Source of the DNA: Neoconidiobolus thromboides FSU 785
Lineage: Eukaryota; Entomophthoromycota; Entomophthoromycetes; Entomophthorales; Neoconidiobolaceae
DNA: 64,000 nt
Reading direction: 5' to 3'
Assembly (NCBI GenBank): GCA_025603075.1
Contig: MU626360.1
Coordinates: 1 to 64,000 of the forward strand
Shown here: piece by piece, positions 21,529 through 33,148 of the stretch
How positions within the stretch are numbered: position 1 is the stretch's first letter
How the letters are laid out: every line of letters begins with the position of its first letter
The notes under the pieces: model-generated
Database searches by the model: none
Told to the model about the DNA's origin: nothing
Seen by the model: only the letters and a program-made list of their open reading frames with translations
Made by a program: the position numbers and the translations under genes

Positions 21529-23968
21529 TATTAATTAGATAAACTTATTTCTTTTCTCAAAAAAATAATCAAAAGTTATGATAAATAAAAGAATTGAAGT
21601 ATTATATATATATTAATTACTTCTTTAATCTAGTGCCATGCTTTCCGTTATTTAAACTGCTCTCAATATTAAAACTCAACATTTCTTTCAACGGGTAGAA
21701 TTTGCTACTCTATTTTTGGAAACTGAGCATTAATCGGTTTAAATTTCGAGTATACAGTTACTTCAACTCTATTTAACTTAATTTGCGAAGACTTTTAGAA
21801 CTGATTATTTGTTTATTTAGCTTCTTTTAACCTTAATTTGCAAACTTGGTATATTTTATCTAAAAAAATTCTTAAATGAACAGTTAAATATGTCACAATA
21901 AAGTTGCATCAATTGAAATTATTAAAGGAATATTAATTGGTAGTTAAAAATATCACTCTACGTTACAATCTAGAAATTGAGATTGAAAATTTAATGCTCC
22001 TATTAAACAAGTTGACATTAAATATAGCCATCATTTTCAAGGCAATTTTTAAAATGGAATTCAATGTTTAAAGATGTTCTGGCCTTCAAATCCAAAGTTT
22101 CTTTGGTAAGCCTTATATATCCTTTAACTACTATCGATTCTATACTATTTGAACATTAAACTGACTAAAAATCACTTTTACAATGTCATCATTAAAATGC
22201 TTTTTATTACAATTAATGCCTATTTATAGGTTTATTTTCTAATGAGAAAGTTTATGTCAAGAACTATACAAAGCACATATTAGCTAAATTAGTACCCCAA
22301 TCATTTATGCCTTATATTATTGAATTTGTACTTAAAAAGTAGATAAAATACTAAAGAAATTATGTTATAACCTATATAATAGGACAACATATTTCAATTT
22401 GATTTTATAATATATCTGTAATTGAATTAACTTATATTCAAATCTACCTTATAATTACTATAATGACTCAGACATTTAAGAAGCAAAACTTTTAAAGTCG
22501 AACATTCACTAAGTTTAACTCCATATAAACTTGAAAGTTTTATCATCACAAAACTAATGTACAAACTAAGAGATGATGCCAGTATTATGAAACTGAAGCA
22601 TTAAGGTGTTAATAAAACATTATTATCAGTAAATTTTAAAAGAATTTTTTATTAAGAAAAATGTTACAAGCTAAGCTTAATTTTTATTGATTTTTATTAT
22701 AATTCATACTGCTAATAGCTTATACTATTACTTTGTTATATAGATTTTTAAAATGATATAACAGCTAAAATATATATATTTGATGATGAAACTTGAGGAT
22801 GCTAAAAATAATTAATAACCAAAATATGAAGATGTATTTTTGTGTTTAAGAATTTTACCAACAAATTTTCCACTTAAATAGCGCTTGAAAAATGGAAAAA
22901 ATAATGAAACTGAAAAAAACACTCCCATATTCTTCAAAAATGTCTTAATTATAGTTCTAGACAAATAAATATAAAAAAATACAAATGAAAAATAGTTGAT
23001 TTTTTATAGCTAATAATTAATTAAAATACAATAAAATTAAATAAAACCAAACTAGAATATAGTAACATTCAATAGTTACAAATATAAGAGGTTTTATTCC
23101 CAGGACCTTTATTTCCATGGTGTGTTTTTGATATTAGTAGATATGGCAAACATACACTATCTACTATTTCAAAACAATGTGATTTGTATTAAGTTTCAAA
23201 AAAATAAAGACAAAGCGTAATACATCATAATTACCTGATATTCGATATAAATTTCCGACCTAATGTTTATTTAAATAAACTATTTATTAGATCTTATTTT
23301 TATATTTTTTATGTAAACAAGATTAAATTAACCACAATGCTATGCCTGAATTTACGAATCAGAGATAAATTATTGTATTTACAATTATTAAATAATTCTC
23401 TTATTGTTTATCTTTACGTTATTTAAAAACTTTGAGTTATTTAACAGAATTTTGTACAAACTTTGTTTTGTAAGCTGTAATAGCTACTGGAAAGTAAATT
23501 AAAATAGTGCTAACAACCCAAAATTATAGTAATAAAATTAAAATCGAGATCATAAAAGAGAGATCATTTCAATGAAAGATGATTTCAAAATAAACTAAAA
23601 TATTTATTTGATGAAAAATAGGAGGTAAATAAAAGGTTAATTTAAACTAATCTAATATCATAGCAAATAGCATAAACATAAATTAAGGTAAAATACTAAA
23701 AACTTGCTTAAAAAAAAGATATAGAAATAATAAACAGTGGTGACAAAATGACGACATAAAGAAGGTCAGACGGCTAATAGGTGGATTTAGAAAAAATAAT
23801 AAATAAATAAACAAACATTTCACAACTAAAAATAACAAAATATTTATTATTATGAATCCTACAATTTATAACATTACACAAAACTTGAAAACAAAAAAAG
23901 TGAAAACACAACTCAAATGAGCTTACTAATAGATTATGATTTTAATTTTTTCCTCTATGATACCAAAA
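21529..23968. other. Long gene-poor stretch
   Basis: 2.4 kb of AT-rich DNA with one element copy (22827). No coding frame, tRNA or further repeat could be supported. Confidence 0.55.
22827..22927 (-). mobile_element. 100-bp MITE-like element, copy 12
   Basis: Reverse orientation: TGAAGATGTATTTTTGTG at the left, ACACTCCCA at the right, TA flanks. AGCGCTTGAAAAATGG core. Confidence 0.83.
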
Positions 23969-24643
23969 TTAGTGCAATAAGCTTATTCCAACCATTGATA
24001 AACTGAACAAAATCGAACTACAAATTGAAACTGCTGATGAGTCAACGTTGTTGAGGGCAGTATTCATTTTTTTGGATGTCACTACCAATACCACTGTAGA
24101 AGTAGATGAAATCTTTTTACCACCAATTTGAGTGGTTGTAACTCTAGTACTTGTTATTGTACTTTCACTATCGCTAGAATCCTTTGATTCCTTATCGCTA
24201 CTTTTATCGTCACTACTGGTTTTACTATTTTTATTATTTTTGCTATCGGTAGTAGTATTGCCCCCATTACTCGTACTAGTATTACTATCATCTGTGCTAG
24301 TCTCAACCTCTTTACTAGTTTTTTTTTGCGTGGTAGTTGAAGATTCGGACGAAGAAGACTCAGAGCTTTTGCTACCTCCACTTTTGGCATTTATATCTAC
24401 CCAATCAAACAAACATTTATTGTTGTCTCCATACTCAAAACAATGAAATACATCTTTGCTCTCTTGCTTCCAACATGGTGGACAATCGACAGTACATACA
24501 GAGCTTTTATCACCACCTCGGTAACACACTTTACCATTGGTATCTGGTATTGATAAGCCATTAATACCTATGACTAAGCTGGCATAATAGATTAAGCTAT
24601 TGGTAATAAAGGATTTAAACAACATTTTAAACAAACAAAACAA
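23969..24643 (-). CDS. Secreted Ser/Thr-rich cell-wall protein with predicted GPI anchor
   Basis: Single exon, 224 residues; M7 is an alternative start. A hydrophobic N-terminus (to about residue 29) acts as signal sequence. A short cysteine module follows with C40, C50, C54, C57, C68 and C77. A Ser/Thr/Asp/Lys-rich stretch spans about 90-190, likely heavily O-glycosylated. The C-terminus ends in a hydrophobic tail (SSILFSLSMVGISLL) after small residues, as in GPI-anchor signals. I do not recognise the cysteine module as a CFEM or hydrophobin domain. A cell-surface location is inferred from this architecture; no function is claimed. Confidence 0.75.
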   Translation of the reverse strand: MFCLFKMLFKSFITNSLIYYASLVIGINGLSIPDTNGKVCYRGGDKSSVCTVDCPPCWKQESKDVFHCFEYGDNNKCLFDWVDINAKSGGSKSSESSSSESSTTTQKKTSKEVETSTDDSNTSTSNGGNTTTDSKNNKNSKTSSDDKSSDKESKDSSDSESTITSTRVTTTQIGGKKISSTSTVVLVVTSKKMNTALNNVDSSAVSICSSILFSLSMVGISLLH

Positions 24644-25436
24644 AGTAATTAAAGTATAATAAAAAGAAAAGTGAAGTTTTAGTTATCTATTTTAATTGCT
24701 TTTATGCATTTTTTTTGTTGATTTAATCTATTGACATTAAATTTAACGCTTGACCAGTTACTAGCTATTTTTGTTCGTTATATTGCCTAATTAATTAAAA
24801 TCATTTGCATATAAAATGATCAAGTATGTGAAGAGCTTATTGGTTAAGAACTTTGTTGTTACATTTTTACTAAAAAATACGCTCCTATTTAATAACAAGT
24901 ATTTTGTTATCATCTTACTTATCAATGGTACCTCAAGTGTTAGTACGTTCAACATCTATTAAAATTTTGATTAACTTGGGGTTTATTACTATATACTAAA
25001 TGGTAGAAGGCAATAAAGTAATAAAAATAACCCTTTTTAATAATATAGTTACATAATAGTTCCCTTTTATGCATTTAATAGATTAGAAAACAAGTTAATA
25101 TTATTAGTTTAGTCAATTCTTAGAATTTTTCTTGGCGATAAACTTATTTTTAAGCTGTGCCTATATCATTGGCTGATAAAAATGCCGCTTAATAGAGTAA
25201 AAATAGATAAGCCAAAACAAAAAAGTAGAGTCTTAAGGTACATCAATTAAAGAACATTTAATTAAAAAGTTGATCACTTGGTATGCGTAGTATTTTCATG
25301 GATTGATTTTTGAAAATGGCCTAATAAGTCAAATTAATCTTAAATCATGTGCCTACGATATAATCACATTTATTCATCATCTAATGTTTAAATCTAGTAA
25401 GCTAAAGTACAAAAACTGTACTAAAAACAATAAGCA
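24644..25436. other. Intergenic, nothing recognised
   Basis: 0.8 kb of AT-rich DNA between the cell-wall protein and tRNA-Met, without visible elements. Confidence 0.5.
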
Positions 25437-25509
25437 GCTTCTTTGGCGCAGCTGGCAGCGCGTGAGTCTCATAATCTCAAGGTCGTGGGTTCGATCCCCA
25501 CAGGGAGCA
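25437..25509 (+). tRNA. tRNA-Met (CAT), elongator
   Basis: Acceptor GCTTCTT pairs with AGGGAGC (three G-T pairs), discriminator A. D-stem GCGC/GCGC. Anticodon loop CTCATAA (anticodon CAT) on stem TGAGT/TCTCA with one T-T mismatch. T-arm GTGGG-TTCGATC-CCCAC. The acceptor and T-arm lack initiator-type features, so it reads as the elongator. A TTTTTT terminator follows at once. Confidence 0.93.
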
Positions 25510-25677
25510 TTTTTTGTCTTTTTCATACATAATGATCAATGTAATATACCAAAGAAAAATATAAAAACATCAAATTAGTTTATTTGTAAGTGTCAATCAA
25601 ACCGCAGAAGTAAAGAAAAAAATATGATTAAAGTGAAAAAAAACAAAGATAAACAAACAAAGCATCGATATTTTTTT

Positions 25678-27369
25678 CTAAATCATAAGCACCTTAAGTC
25701 GATTTCGTACCCCAGCAATTTTAGAATCTAGAGAATCTAGTTGTTGCTCTAATTCGTATTGCTTTAATCTTAATGTCTTAGTTACTTTACTGATAGGGAT
25801 TTTAGAATAAGCTTGCGTCACTTTCTTTTTTTCTTCCATTAATTGATCTAATTTATTATTTAAATAATCCAATTCACTCTCTTCATTCTCTTTATACTCC
25901 ATCGTTGGTGAGGATAATGGTGTATCATTCATACTGCTACTAGTTTTTATTAGTTTGATTCAAATTACTATTGGAAGTTTTATACTTACCCTTCCTTAAT
26001 GTTTTCACTATTATCGTTGTTTAAACTATAAACGGAGATATTAAAAAACACAAATATCAAATAAATAAAAGACTACCTTAAAGTAAGTGAGTGTCTCTTT
26101 TTAACTTCTTCCTTGATAATTGGGCTTAAAAATACTTGGAATTGTTCAACTTTATCCTAATCATAAATGTTAGCTATCGGATTGTTTAGCTGTTGTCTGA
26201 TTTACTTTAAGATCCTGATTCTCTTTTTTATAATTTTGAATATCCTTTTCATATTTCTGAACTTTTCTATATAAATGTTTAGTATAAAATCCCTTATTTG
26301 TAATGTTTAATCTTACTCTTCCAATTCTTGGATTTTACTCAAGTCTTCCTCGTTATTCTAAATAAATTTATTAAACACACTATTTTATATGTTATAATCG
26401 ACTTGCCTTGTTTTCTTTAACTGTATTTTCAAGCTCACTACACAAAGCTGGTTAGCGTCTCAATAATACGTTAAAAGTATAACTTACTTAACCTTGACTA
26501 AATTTAATTTATAAACTGCTTTGAGTTCAGCCAATTCCAATCTAATAGAATCATTTTGATCCTAATAATGTAAATATTTTTTCTGATGACTTAATAAACT
26601 TTACTTTTTCTTCTTTGAGCCAAACTTTAAGTTGATCTCTTTCTAAAGTAAGCGAAGCTTTAATTTCACTTAACTCAGTTTCTTTAAATGTAAGGTCTAA
26701 AATCATCATTAATAACCTTCATATTATTATTGTCTTTTATTTTTACTTTCAACTCTCTTTTTATTGTGCATATAATTAGTAGTAATATCGTCCATCTGTT
26801 TTAATAATTTCTTATTTTCTTCTTCAAGTTCCATATTCTAAATAGAAGCGATTACATTAAAAACAAAATATACAACAAGAATAATTACCTTTAAACTTAA
26901 CTCCTCCTTTTCGTCCAAAACCTCTTGTAAATTATTACTCTCTTCTATCATATCGAACTCTTGTTTGACTTGTAACTTATTTTCCAAAAGTTTAATTTTA
27001 TTTAATAAACCATCAAGCTCTTTTTCTAATATTTGAATCCTCTCATTTTTCTCTGTTTGCTTCTTTTCCCCTTCCTTAACCTTGACTTCATAACTCTCTC
27101 TTTCTACTGACATTTGTCTCACTTTCTGCTGTAACATTTGTAACTCTTTTTCTTTTTCAAAGTTTACTTCGATCGGACTGGTCTTATTATTTTTTATACT
27201 AAAGGGTTTTTTTTACTCAATAGCTATTAATTTAACTTTGATGTTATCAAAATTACCTAAATCCACTATCATGGCTCGCAATTTCTTTAATACTTAAGTC
27301 CTGGCTGCTTTTATTATCGACCTTCATCAACCAGTTTCCGGTTTTAAATTTTAATTTACCAAGGCCCAT
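25678..27369 (-). CDS. Coiled-coil protein of unknown function, about eleven small exons
   Basis: Starts at ATG 27369 (MGLGKLKFKTGNWLMKVDNK). Exon 1 is 27257-27369, exon 2 is 26889-27198, exon 3 begins at 26837. A series of exons of ~40-120 nt then runs to the last one, whose frame (MNDTPLSSPTMEYKENEE) ends at 25678. All junctions keep one frame, so this is one gene and not several small ones. One intron begins GC (AAG|GCAAGT) and ends AG. Almost the whole protein is heptad-rich coiled coil. The conserved-looking ends are the N-terminal ~38 residues and the C-terminal ~60 (LDQLMEEKKKVTQAYSKIP...). The latter is loosely reminiscent of enkurin-type C-termini, which is too weak to name it. A cytoskeletal or spindle-pole role would be a guess. 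Confidence 0.68.
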
Positions 27370-27919
27370 ATTTGTACTCTTTTAAATATTAATCAAAGCT
27401 AAAGTAGATGTTACTATTATTTAGTTTAGTTTGTACAATATTTAACTAAGTGGAAAGCAATTATAAAGAAATTAAGGATGTTGATTTTAAGCTTGAATTT
27501 TTTTTCTTTCCCAATAATAACACCGAGCCAATTAAACTACTGCTTCTCCGTTTTTTTAATTAAATCGTTTTTGAACTGTTTGTGATGCTACTGTTTGAGT
27601 TAAATTGCTTATTAAGCGTTATGTCAATGATTAGCATTATAATTTTAAAAAAATAAAATAAAGATAATACTGATGAAATCAGTAATAAATTTTATAATGA
27701 AGCTATTGATTATTAATGAAGGCAGTGTAAACAATAGTAAAAGTAATATAAATAATAATTATATTAGCAATAAATAACTTTAAAACAAGTTTAATTGAAA
27801 ACTTATAACTTAGACTTTAAATCCAAATAAGCGAAAAATTAATACCCAAACAAAAAAGCAAAAAAACAAAAAATAAAAGGTTATTGAAATTTTGTTTCTT
27901 ATTTTTAAAAAACAAATAA
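27370..27919. other. Shared upstream region of two divergent genes
   Basis: 0.55 kb of AT-rich DNA between the starts at 27369 (-) and 27920 (+). No repeats or RNA genes seen. Confidence 0.5.
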
Positions 27920-29121
27920 ATGCGCAACCGAAGTGAAGATAGCAACGAAAATAGTAGAAGAAGAGGCAGGGATGATGAGCCTAATATAACCTCAGTAGTA
28001 GGATCCAATCCAGATTCACCTTTATCTATTGCATTACAAGAGCTACTGTCAGCCATAAATGGTAATAGTTTACAAGCTGGTTATCGTAGTCGTAATTTAC
28101 GACAAAGAGGCAGAAGTGGGAGTACTAGAAGAATACGTAAAAAAATGATGTTACCAAAGGATAAAAGTTTAGCTATTATATCTTCTTCATTTAGAAATTT
28201 ATCAAGCCGTAGTACAACAGAATATACATTGCATTTTGATGTAATTAAATCAGATGGTGGAGAGCATAAGTAAGTGTTTATTTTTAATGAATTGGGAAAG
28301 ATTGTTAAGATTTAGTAGCCATATATATTCGATTAATAATATTTTAAGTGAGGATAGTGGGGTTTATAGGTAATATTAAGAAAATGATAATGATTAATGA
28401 TGATAACTAAAATATTCTAGTTCCCAAAAAAAACAGAATGTAAATGTATTATTAAAATTTAATCCAGGGATCACAGGGGTAGCAGATCCAAGCTGTGTAA
28501 TCACAAAAGCAACTGCTCAATCCCCCTTTGAAGGATTTACTGCGCCTTGTAATTTATTTTTTATCTATTAGTTTATATTGATCTTAAATTTATAAGGTAC
28601 TGAAATAATTTTGTTTTTAAGTCACAAAGCGATTCAAATAGAAGGTATTTTATTCTTTTCAAGTTAATATAAAAATTATTTAATAATGGCACAAGATTTA
28701 TATTAATATGATTTTCTTTTGTCAGATATGGAAAAATACGATGATATAAGCTATGAAGAATATAGACAATGTGTAAAAGAACCAGAAAAGCACCCATGGA
28801 GGGTTAAAGACTTGCCGGTTGATTCCTATATTATATTAGACAAAGATAAAAATTACGTAAAAACACAGACTATACCATTTAGGTAACAATAATAACATCA
28901 TCGCTTAAAAAACACATTTATTTACTTATGATTTAATTGAATAGAATGGCACGTTATATCGGACTCAAATTGATTCGATCTCAAGGAGATTTAGGCAACA
29001 TTGATTTTCAGTATTTTAGTGTTAAAGGTAAAAAAGAATCAAGAATAGGTTAAATGAATCATTAATTTAAGAGCTAGGTTTTTCTGGCCCCCGTTCGTTT
29101 TCTAAGGCAGATATATGCTAA
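27920..29121 (+). CDS. Conserved protein with a C-terminal galactose-binding-like (DOC/discoidin-like) segment
   Basis: Five exons: 27920-28269, 28421-28548, 28726-28882, 28945-29027, 29078-29121. They give 762 nt and 253 residues. The N-terminal ~90 residues are Arg/Ser-rich and disordered. From about residue 100 the chain forms a domain that ends ARYIGLKLIRSQGDLGNIDFQYFSVKGFSGPRSF. The KLxR...NIDxQ...G..GPR pattern is one I know from the C-terminal beta-sandwich of several fungal ubiquitin-pathway and F-box-associated proteins. I cannot assign a specific name. The third intron-flanked join (28549-28725, 177 nt) is the longest intron in the window and a small exon could be missed there. Confidence 0.65.
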
Positions 29122-29127
29122 AAAAAG

Positions 29128-29173
29128 ATATAATATAGTATAATATAGTATAATATACTATTATATTATATTA
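29128..29173. repeat. AT-rich palindromic repeat between two convergent genes
   Basis: Several tandem units of TATAATATAG are followed by their near inverse (TACTATTATATTA). It occupies the 69-bp gap between the converging stop codons at 29121 and 29191. It might serve as a two-way 3'-end signal; that is inference. Confidence 0.6.
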
Positions 29174-29190
29174 GTAGCTATTTTTTTAAT

Positions 29191-30067
29191 TTAATTTAAT
29201 AAATTCATTGGTTCAATTTCTAAACCTTGTATTTTATCTTTAGTGTTTATCGGTTGGGATTTAAGATTTAACTATAATATGATAAATGTATTAATATTAA
29301 ATTAGTAATAAATAAATTTACTTTATATGGAAATACAAATTTATCTTTAGAAGTAATTGGAGGTATATGCTCTTTAAACTGATCCATGGTATGTATAATA
29401 CTCATCAGTATTTTTTTAATTTGTCTTTCTTTATTAGTGTTATTATAATTAGCGTTAGTATGATCTATTAAATTATTAGATTAGATTATTATACTAGCAT
29501 AAATAGAATTAATTTGCCATTCAATATTAAACTCCAATGCTCCCAGTCTACTTCTTCTTCTGTTACTGAAAACCAGGCCTTTCTATACTTGCGCTCCATT
29601 AAAGTTAGTTCAATCTAATATATAAATTACCAATTATTTCTTTAATAACTTTTAATCCTTACCAGCCATAGATGCTCTTTATCGATTTTGATCCTATTTA
29701 TTGCTTCATAAGTTATACTCTCAATCTTACTTTTTAAAGCCTCATCTTTGACTTTTAACTAAATTAACATTACTATATTGCTTTCTTTCAATATTATTAT
29801 ATTGCTTAATTACATAATGTAGCTCATTTTCGCTTTCTATTGGTTGTATAATACCAAATACACGATGAAATAATATGGTATTTAAAATAGCTAATATTTA
29901 TAATATAAATATCCCAATATTACTATCTATAAGTTAATACTAACCTAATAAACTTTCTTTATCTATAGCAATCCATTTTTCCTAATTAAACAAGCAAGTC
30001 AATTTATGCTCTTATTCTTCGCTTAACTAAATAAATTTACTAAATCAATTTTAAACTGTGCGACCAT
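29191..30067 (-). CDS. ATG101: Autophagy-related protein 101
   Basis: A multi-exon minus-strand gene from ATG 30067 (MVAQFKIDL) to TAA at 29191. The exons read in one frame as EKWIAIDKESLLA, ILNTILFHRVFGIIQP, then LKSKIESITYEAINRI. Next come ERKYRKAWFSVTEEEVDWEH, a helical stretch, and HIPPITSKDKFVFPYK. The TILFHR.FG, KAWF...EEVDWEHW and HIPPIT..FPY motifs are those of ATG101, the HORMA partner of ATG13 in the ATG1 kinase complex that starts autophagy. It is missing from Saccharomyces but present in most fungi. The intron after WSLILN fits best with a GC donor (G|GCAAAT), so that border is uncertain. The C-terminal ~30 residues come from a last exon with weaker similarity. No single frame is longer than 60 codons, so simple ORF searching misses the gene. 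Confidence 0.8.
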
Positions 30068-30365
30068 GATATAAATAATAAAAGAACAGAAATAAATTGA
30101 TTCTTTTAATTTTTCTAATTGCTTGTTTTAACCGTTTCTTTTTTAAGCTAAATATATTCCATAAAACTGAAATGAAACAATAAATTGAAATTATTGGCTG
30201 TTACTGGATTTAGCCAATGATCAATTAAAATACTCAAATAAAGGGATGACCTCACAATTAAATACAAATTATGAAAAAATGAAAAAATGAAAAAACAAAA
30301 AGCTATAAATTAAAAGGAAAACCAACTTTAAGCTATTTATTTTGTATTTTTAAAAACAATCAAAA

Positions 30366-32385
30366 ATGTTATTATTGCTTCGTAATTTAAAATTAGTTAA
30401 AGCCCAAAACAAAGTGTTAAGCTCTTTGATTAAAAATAATAGCTTTAGTACTACAAAGTCAGTTAAAAACGTCATTCAACTTCATAATGAAAGGGTAAGA
30501 TTACTATTTGTTTTTATTGTCATTATTGAATATTTATTTAGCTTATGAAAAATACGTTGTTAAATGAAATCAAGTCAAGTCTTGAGGATGACGGAGGCAC
30601 TTTTTTAGTAAACGGTGAGATTACATACAAGTATTTATATCTGGCAATATAGTTAAAATAAAATTAGATCCATCAACTCAGTCTCCACTAGCTAAAGTAA
30701 AAGAGATGGGTAAAAAAGAGGGAGAAGACAAGATCAGGGAAAGTTATGATTTGTTTCATTCTCCTTCGTGGAAAGAACTGGGTATTAAAGTACTATTGGT
30801 TTCTCATTGATATCAAGTACTAATTCATGATTATAGCAAAGGCACGATAAGTTACGACAATTATATGATTTAATGATCAAAAATGAAAAGGAGTTAGCTA
30901 CTATCATTACTTTAGAAAATGGAAAGGTAATTTTATTTGACTCAATAAAGGTGTATTAATTTAATGCTTTTATTGTAGACATTTAATGAGGTAATTATTT
31001 TAAGCTAGTTGTTATATGTAAATTAAAATACTAGTCAATCGGTGAAGTAAGATATGCTGCTTCTTTTATAGAGTGGTTCTCAGAGCAAACATTACGTATT
31101 GATGGAAGTGTCATTAATTCCGAGAATAAAGATTCAAAATATTTAGTAGTAAAAGAACCGGTTGGTGTTGTTGGGATAATTACACCTTGGAATTTTCCAT
31201 TAGCTATGATCACTAGGAAATTTGGCGCTGCTTTTGCTGCAGGTTGTACAACAGTAATAAAACCAGCCTCTGAGACCCCGTTAACCTGTTTAGCATTTGC
31301 TAATTTATTGAAAAAAGTTGAAATACCTGAAGCCTCTTTTTCTGTCATAACTACACATGAAAGCACTAAGGAGATTGGAAAGTTATTATGTCAAAGTGAT
31401 TTGATTAGTAAAATTTCATTTACTGGATCAGTAAGTTGTTATTTTTATATCATAGTTGATTCATTTACCATATACTTAGACTATGGTTGGTAAGTTATTA
31501 CTAAGAGATAGTAGTGATACTGTAAAGAAAGTAAGTATGGAGTTGGGTGGTAATGCGCCTTTTATTGTGATGGGTAATTCTTATATACCATACCATTATT
31601 ATATTGATGCAATATTTTAAATTAGAAAACTCTGATATTGGCAAAGCAGTGCAATGTAATCATATTATTATTATTTTTTAATAGTTACATAATAATTTTA
31701 TTAGGCTTAGTTCAGGGCAAATTCCGTAACTCTGGGCAGACATGTGTTTGTCCGAACCGAGTTTATATTCAAGATACTATTTATGATGCGTTCTTAAATA
31801 AACTAACTAAGAAGGTTGAAGAATTAAAAGTAGGTAATGGATTTAAAGAAGGAGTAACTGTAGGCCCATTGATCAATGAAAAGAGCATAATTAAGATAGA
31901 GAAATTGGTTAAAAATAGTATTGAATTAGGAGCTAAAATAGTATGTGGTGGGAATCGAGTCAATGATAATGACGTTGAAGGATATTTTTATCAGCCAACA
32001 ATAATCAAAGATGCTAATCCTAAGATGGATATCTCATGCAATGAAATATTTGGTCCTGTCTTAGTGTGTTACAAGTTTAGTAGCTTAAAAGAGGCAATTG
32101 AGTTGGCTAATGATTCAGAATACGGGTTAGCTGCTTACGCGTTTACTAATGATTTAAAAGAGGCATTTGAATTAGCTAATAAAATTCAATCTGGCATGGT
32201 TGCTATCAATGCAGGTAGTGTGTCTAGTACTTTGGCACCATTTGGTGGGGTTAAGCACTCTGGGTTTGGAAGAGAAGGTGAGTAGCTTATATTGATGATT
32301 ATGAATGCTAATAGTAATTTTTTTAGGCTCAAAATATGGGCTTGATGACTATCTTAATATAAAAACGGTCAATTTAAACTATTAA
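30366..32385 (+). CDS. Succinate-semialdehyde dehydrogenase (NAD(P)+)
   Basis: Ten exons: 30366-30494, 30542-30614, 30653-30789, 30837-30926, 30979-30990, 31035-31430, 31480-31573, 31626-31655, 31705-32277, 32327-32385. They give 1593 nt and 530 residues. Aldehyde dehydrogenase fold: [26 protein letters not shown], the general base E in MELGGNAPF and the nucleophile C in [13 protein letters not shown]. The C-terminal [18 protein letters not shown] is typical of SSADH. It oxidises succinate semialdehyde to succinate in the GABA shunt. The N-terminus is rich in Leu/Lys/Asn/Ser without acidic residues for ~40 positions, suggesting mitochondrial import. The fifth exon is only 12 nt (encoding TFNE) yet is needed to join ENGK to [11 protein letters not shown] in frame. 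Confidence 0.92.
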
Positions 32386-32459
32386 ATAAATAAAGATCAA
32401 ATGTATGTTAGCAAAGATATTATTTTATATTATTATAATGTGCCGAAATAGAATAGCAA

Positions 32460-32533
32460 GCTCGTATGGCGCAATTGGCTAGCGCGTTCGACTGTTAATC
32501 GAGAGGTTGCTGGTTCGATCCCAGCTATGAGCG
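32460..32533 (+). tRNA. tRNA-Asn (GTT)
   Basis: Acceptor GCTCGTA/TATGAGC, discriminator G. D-stem GCGC/GCGC. Anticodon stem TTCGA/TCGAG around loop CTGTTAA (anticodon GTT). T-arm GCTGG-TTCGATC-CCAGC. No intron. It lies 74 bp after the SSADH stop. Confidence 0.95.
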
Positions 32534-33148
32534 ACAACCATGATTATATTTCTTTTTTTATTAAAATAAAGTAATGTTATATTTTAAGTAGTTTTTCATA
32601 ATATAATAGATTGTTTGATAGTAAGACCATAGCAGTCATTTTTCAAATAACGAAATCGAATATGCCTTTAAATGACTTATTGATTTATAATATAAATTAA
32701 TCAATAAAAATAGAAGGGCATGAAGCCAAACCTCATGTCTACTATAGTACCTTATTAAGAGAGCTTTTATAAAACCATTCTTCGGTCCATACATTTTTCA
32801 ATTCATATCAAATGGATTGTAAAATAGGGTATGAAGGCCCCTTTTAATATAGTAGTCTTGCGTGAACCCTGTGATAGTTCAAAAAACAGGTATTTAAAAG
32901 TTAGTTAAAAGTGATGTGGAAAGGCTCAAGGTAAAAGCCAATGTAATTGATGTTATAATTTAGTTCATGAGAATCTGGATAGATTAATAAAATTCTAGTA
33001 CAGTAGACTTTTACTAAGGGATTGGCAAAAAAATCCATAACCTAATGAATTTTCTAAGTTATTATAAAGTAACTAGAATTTGTTTTGGATTTGGAATAAA
33101 ACGTTATAATTATTTATTTAATACAGATTTAAAATATTTGGAAGTTTA
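32534..33148. other. Intergenic, nothing recognised
   Basis: 0.6 kb between tRNA-Asn and the end of aminopeptidase P. No repeat or gene seen. Confidence 0.5.

Noticed and set aside
24132-24446. 104-codon plus-strand frame rich in Leu/Val/Ser
   Set aside because: Antisense shadow of the Ser/Thr-rich part of the cell-wall protein.
25303-25578. 91-codon plus-strand frame
   Set aside because: Reads through tRNA-Met; no domain.
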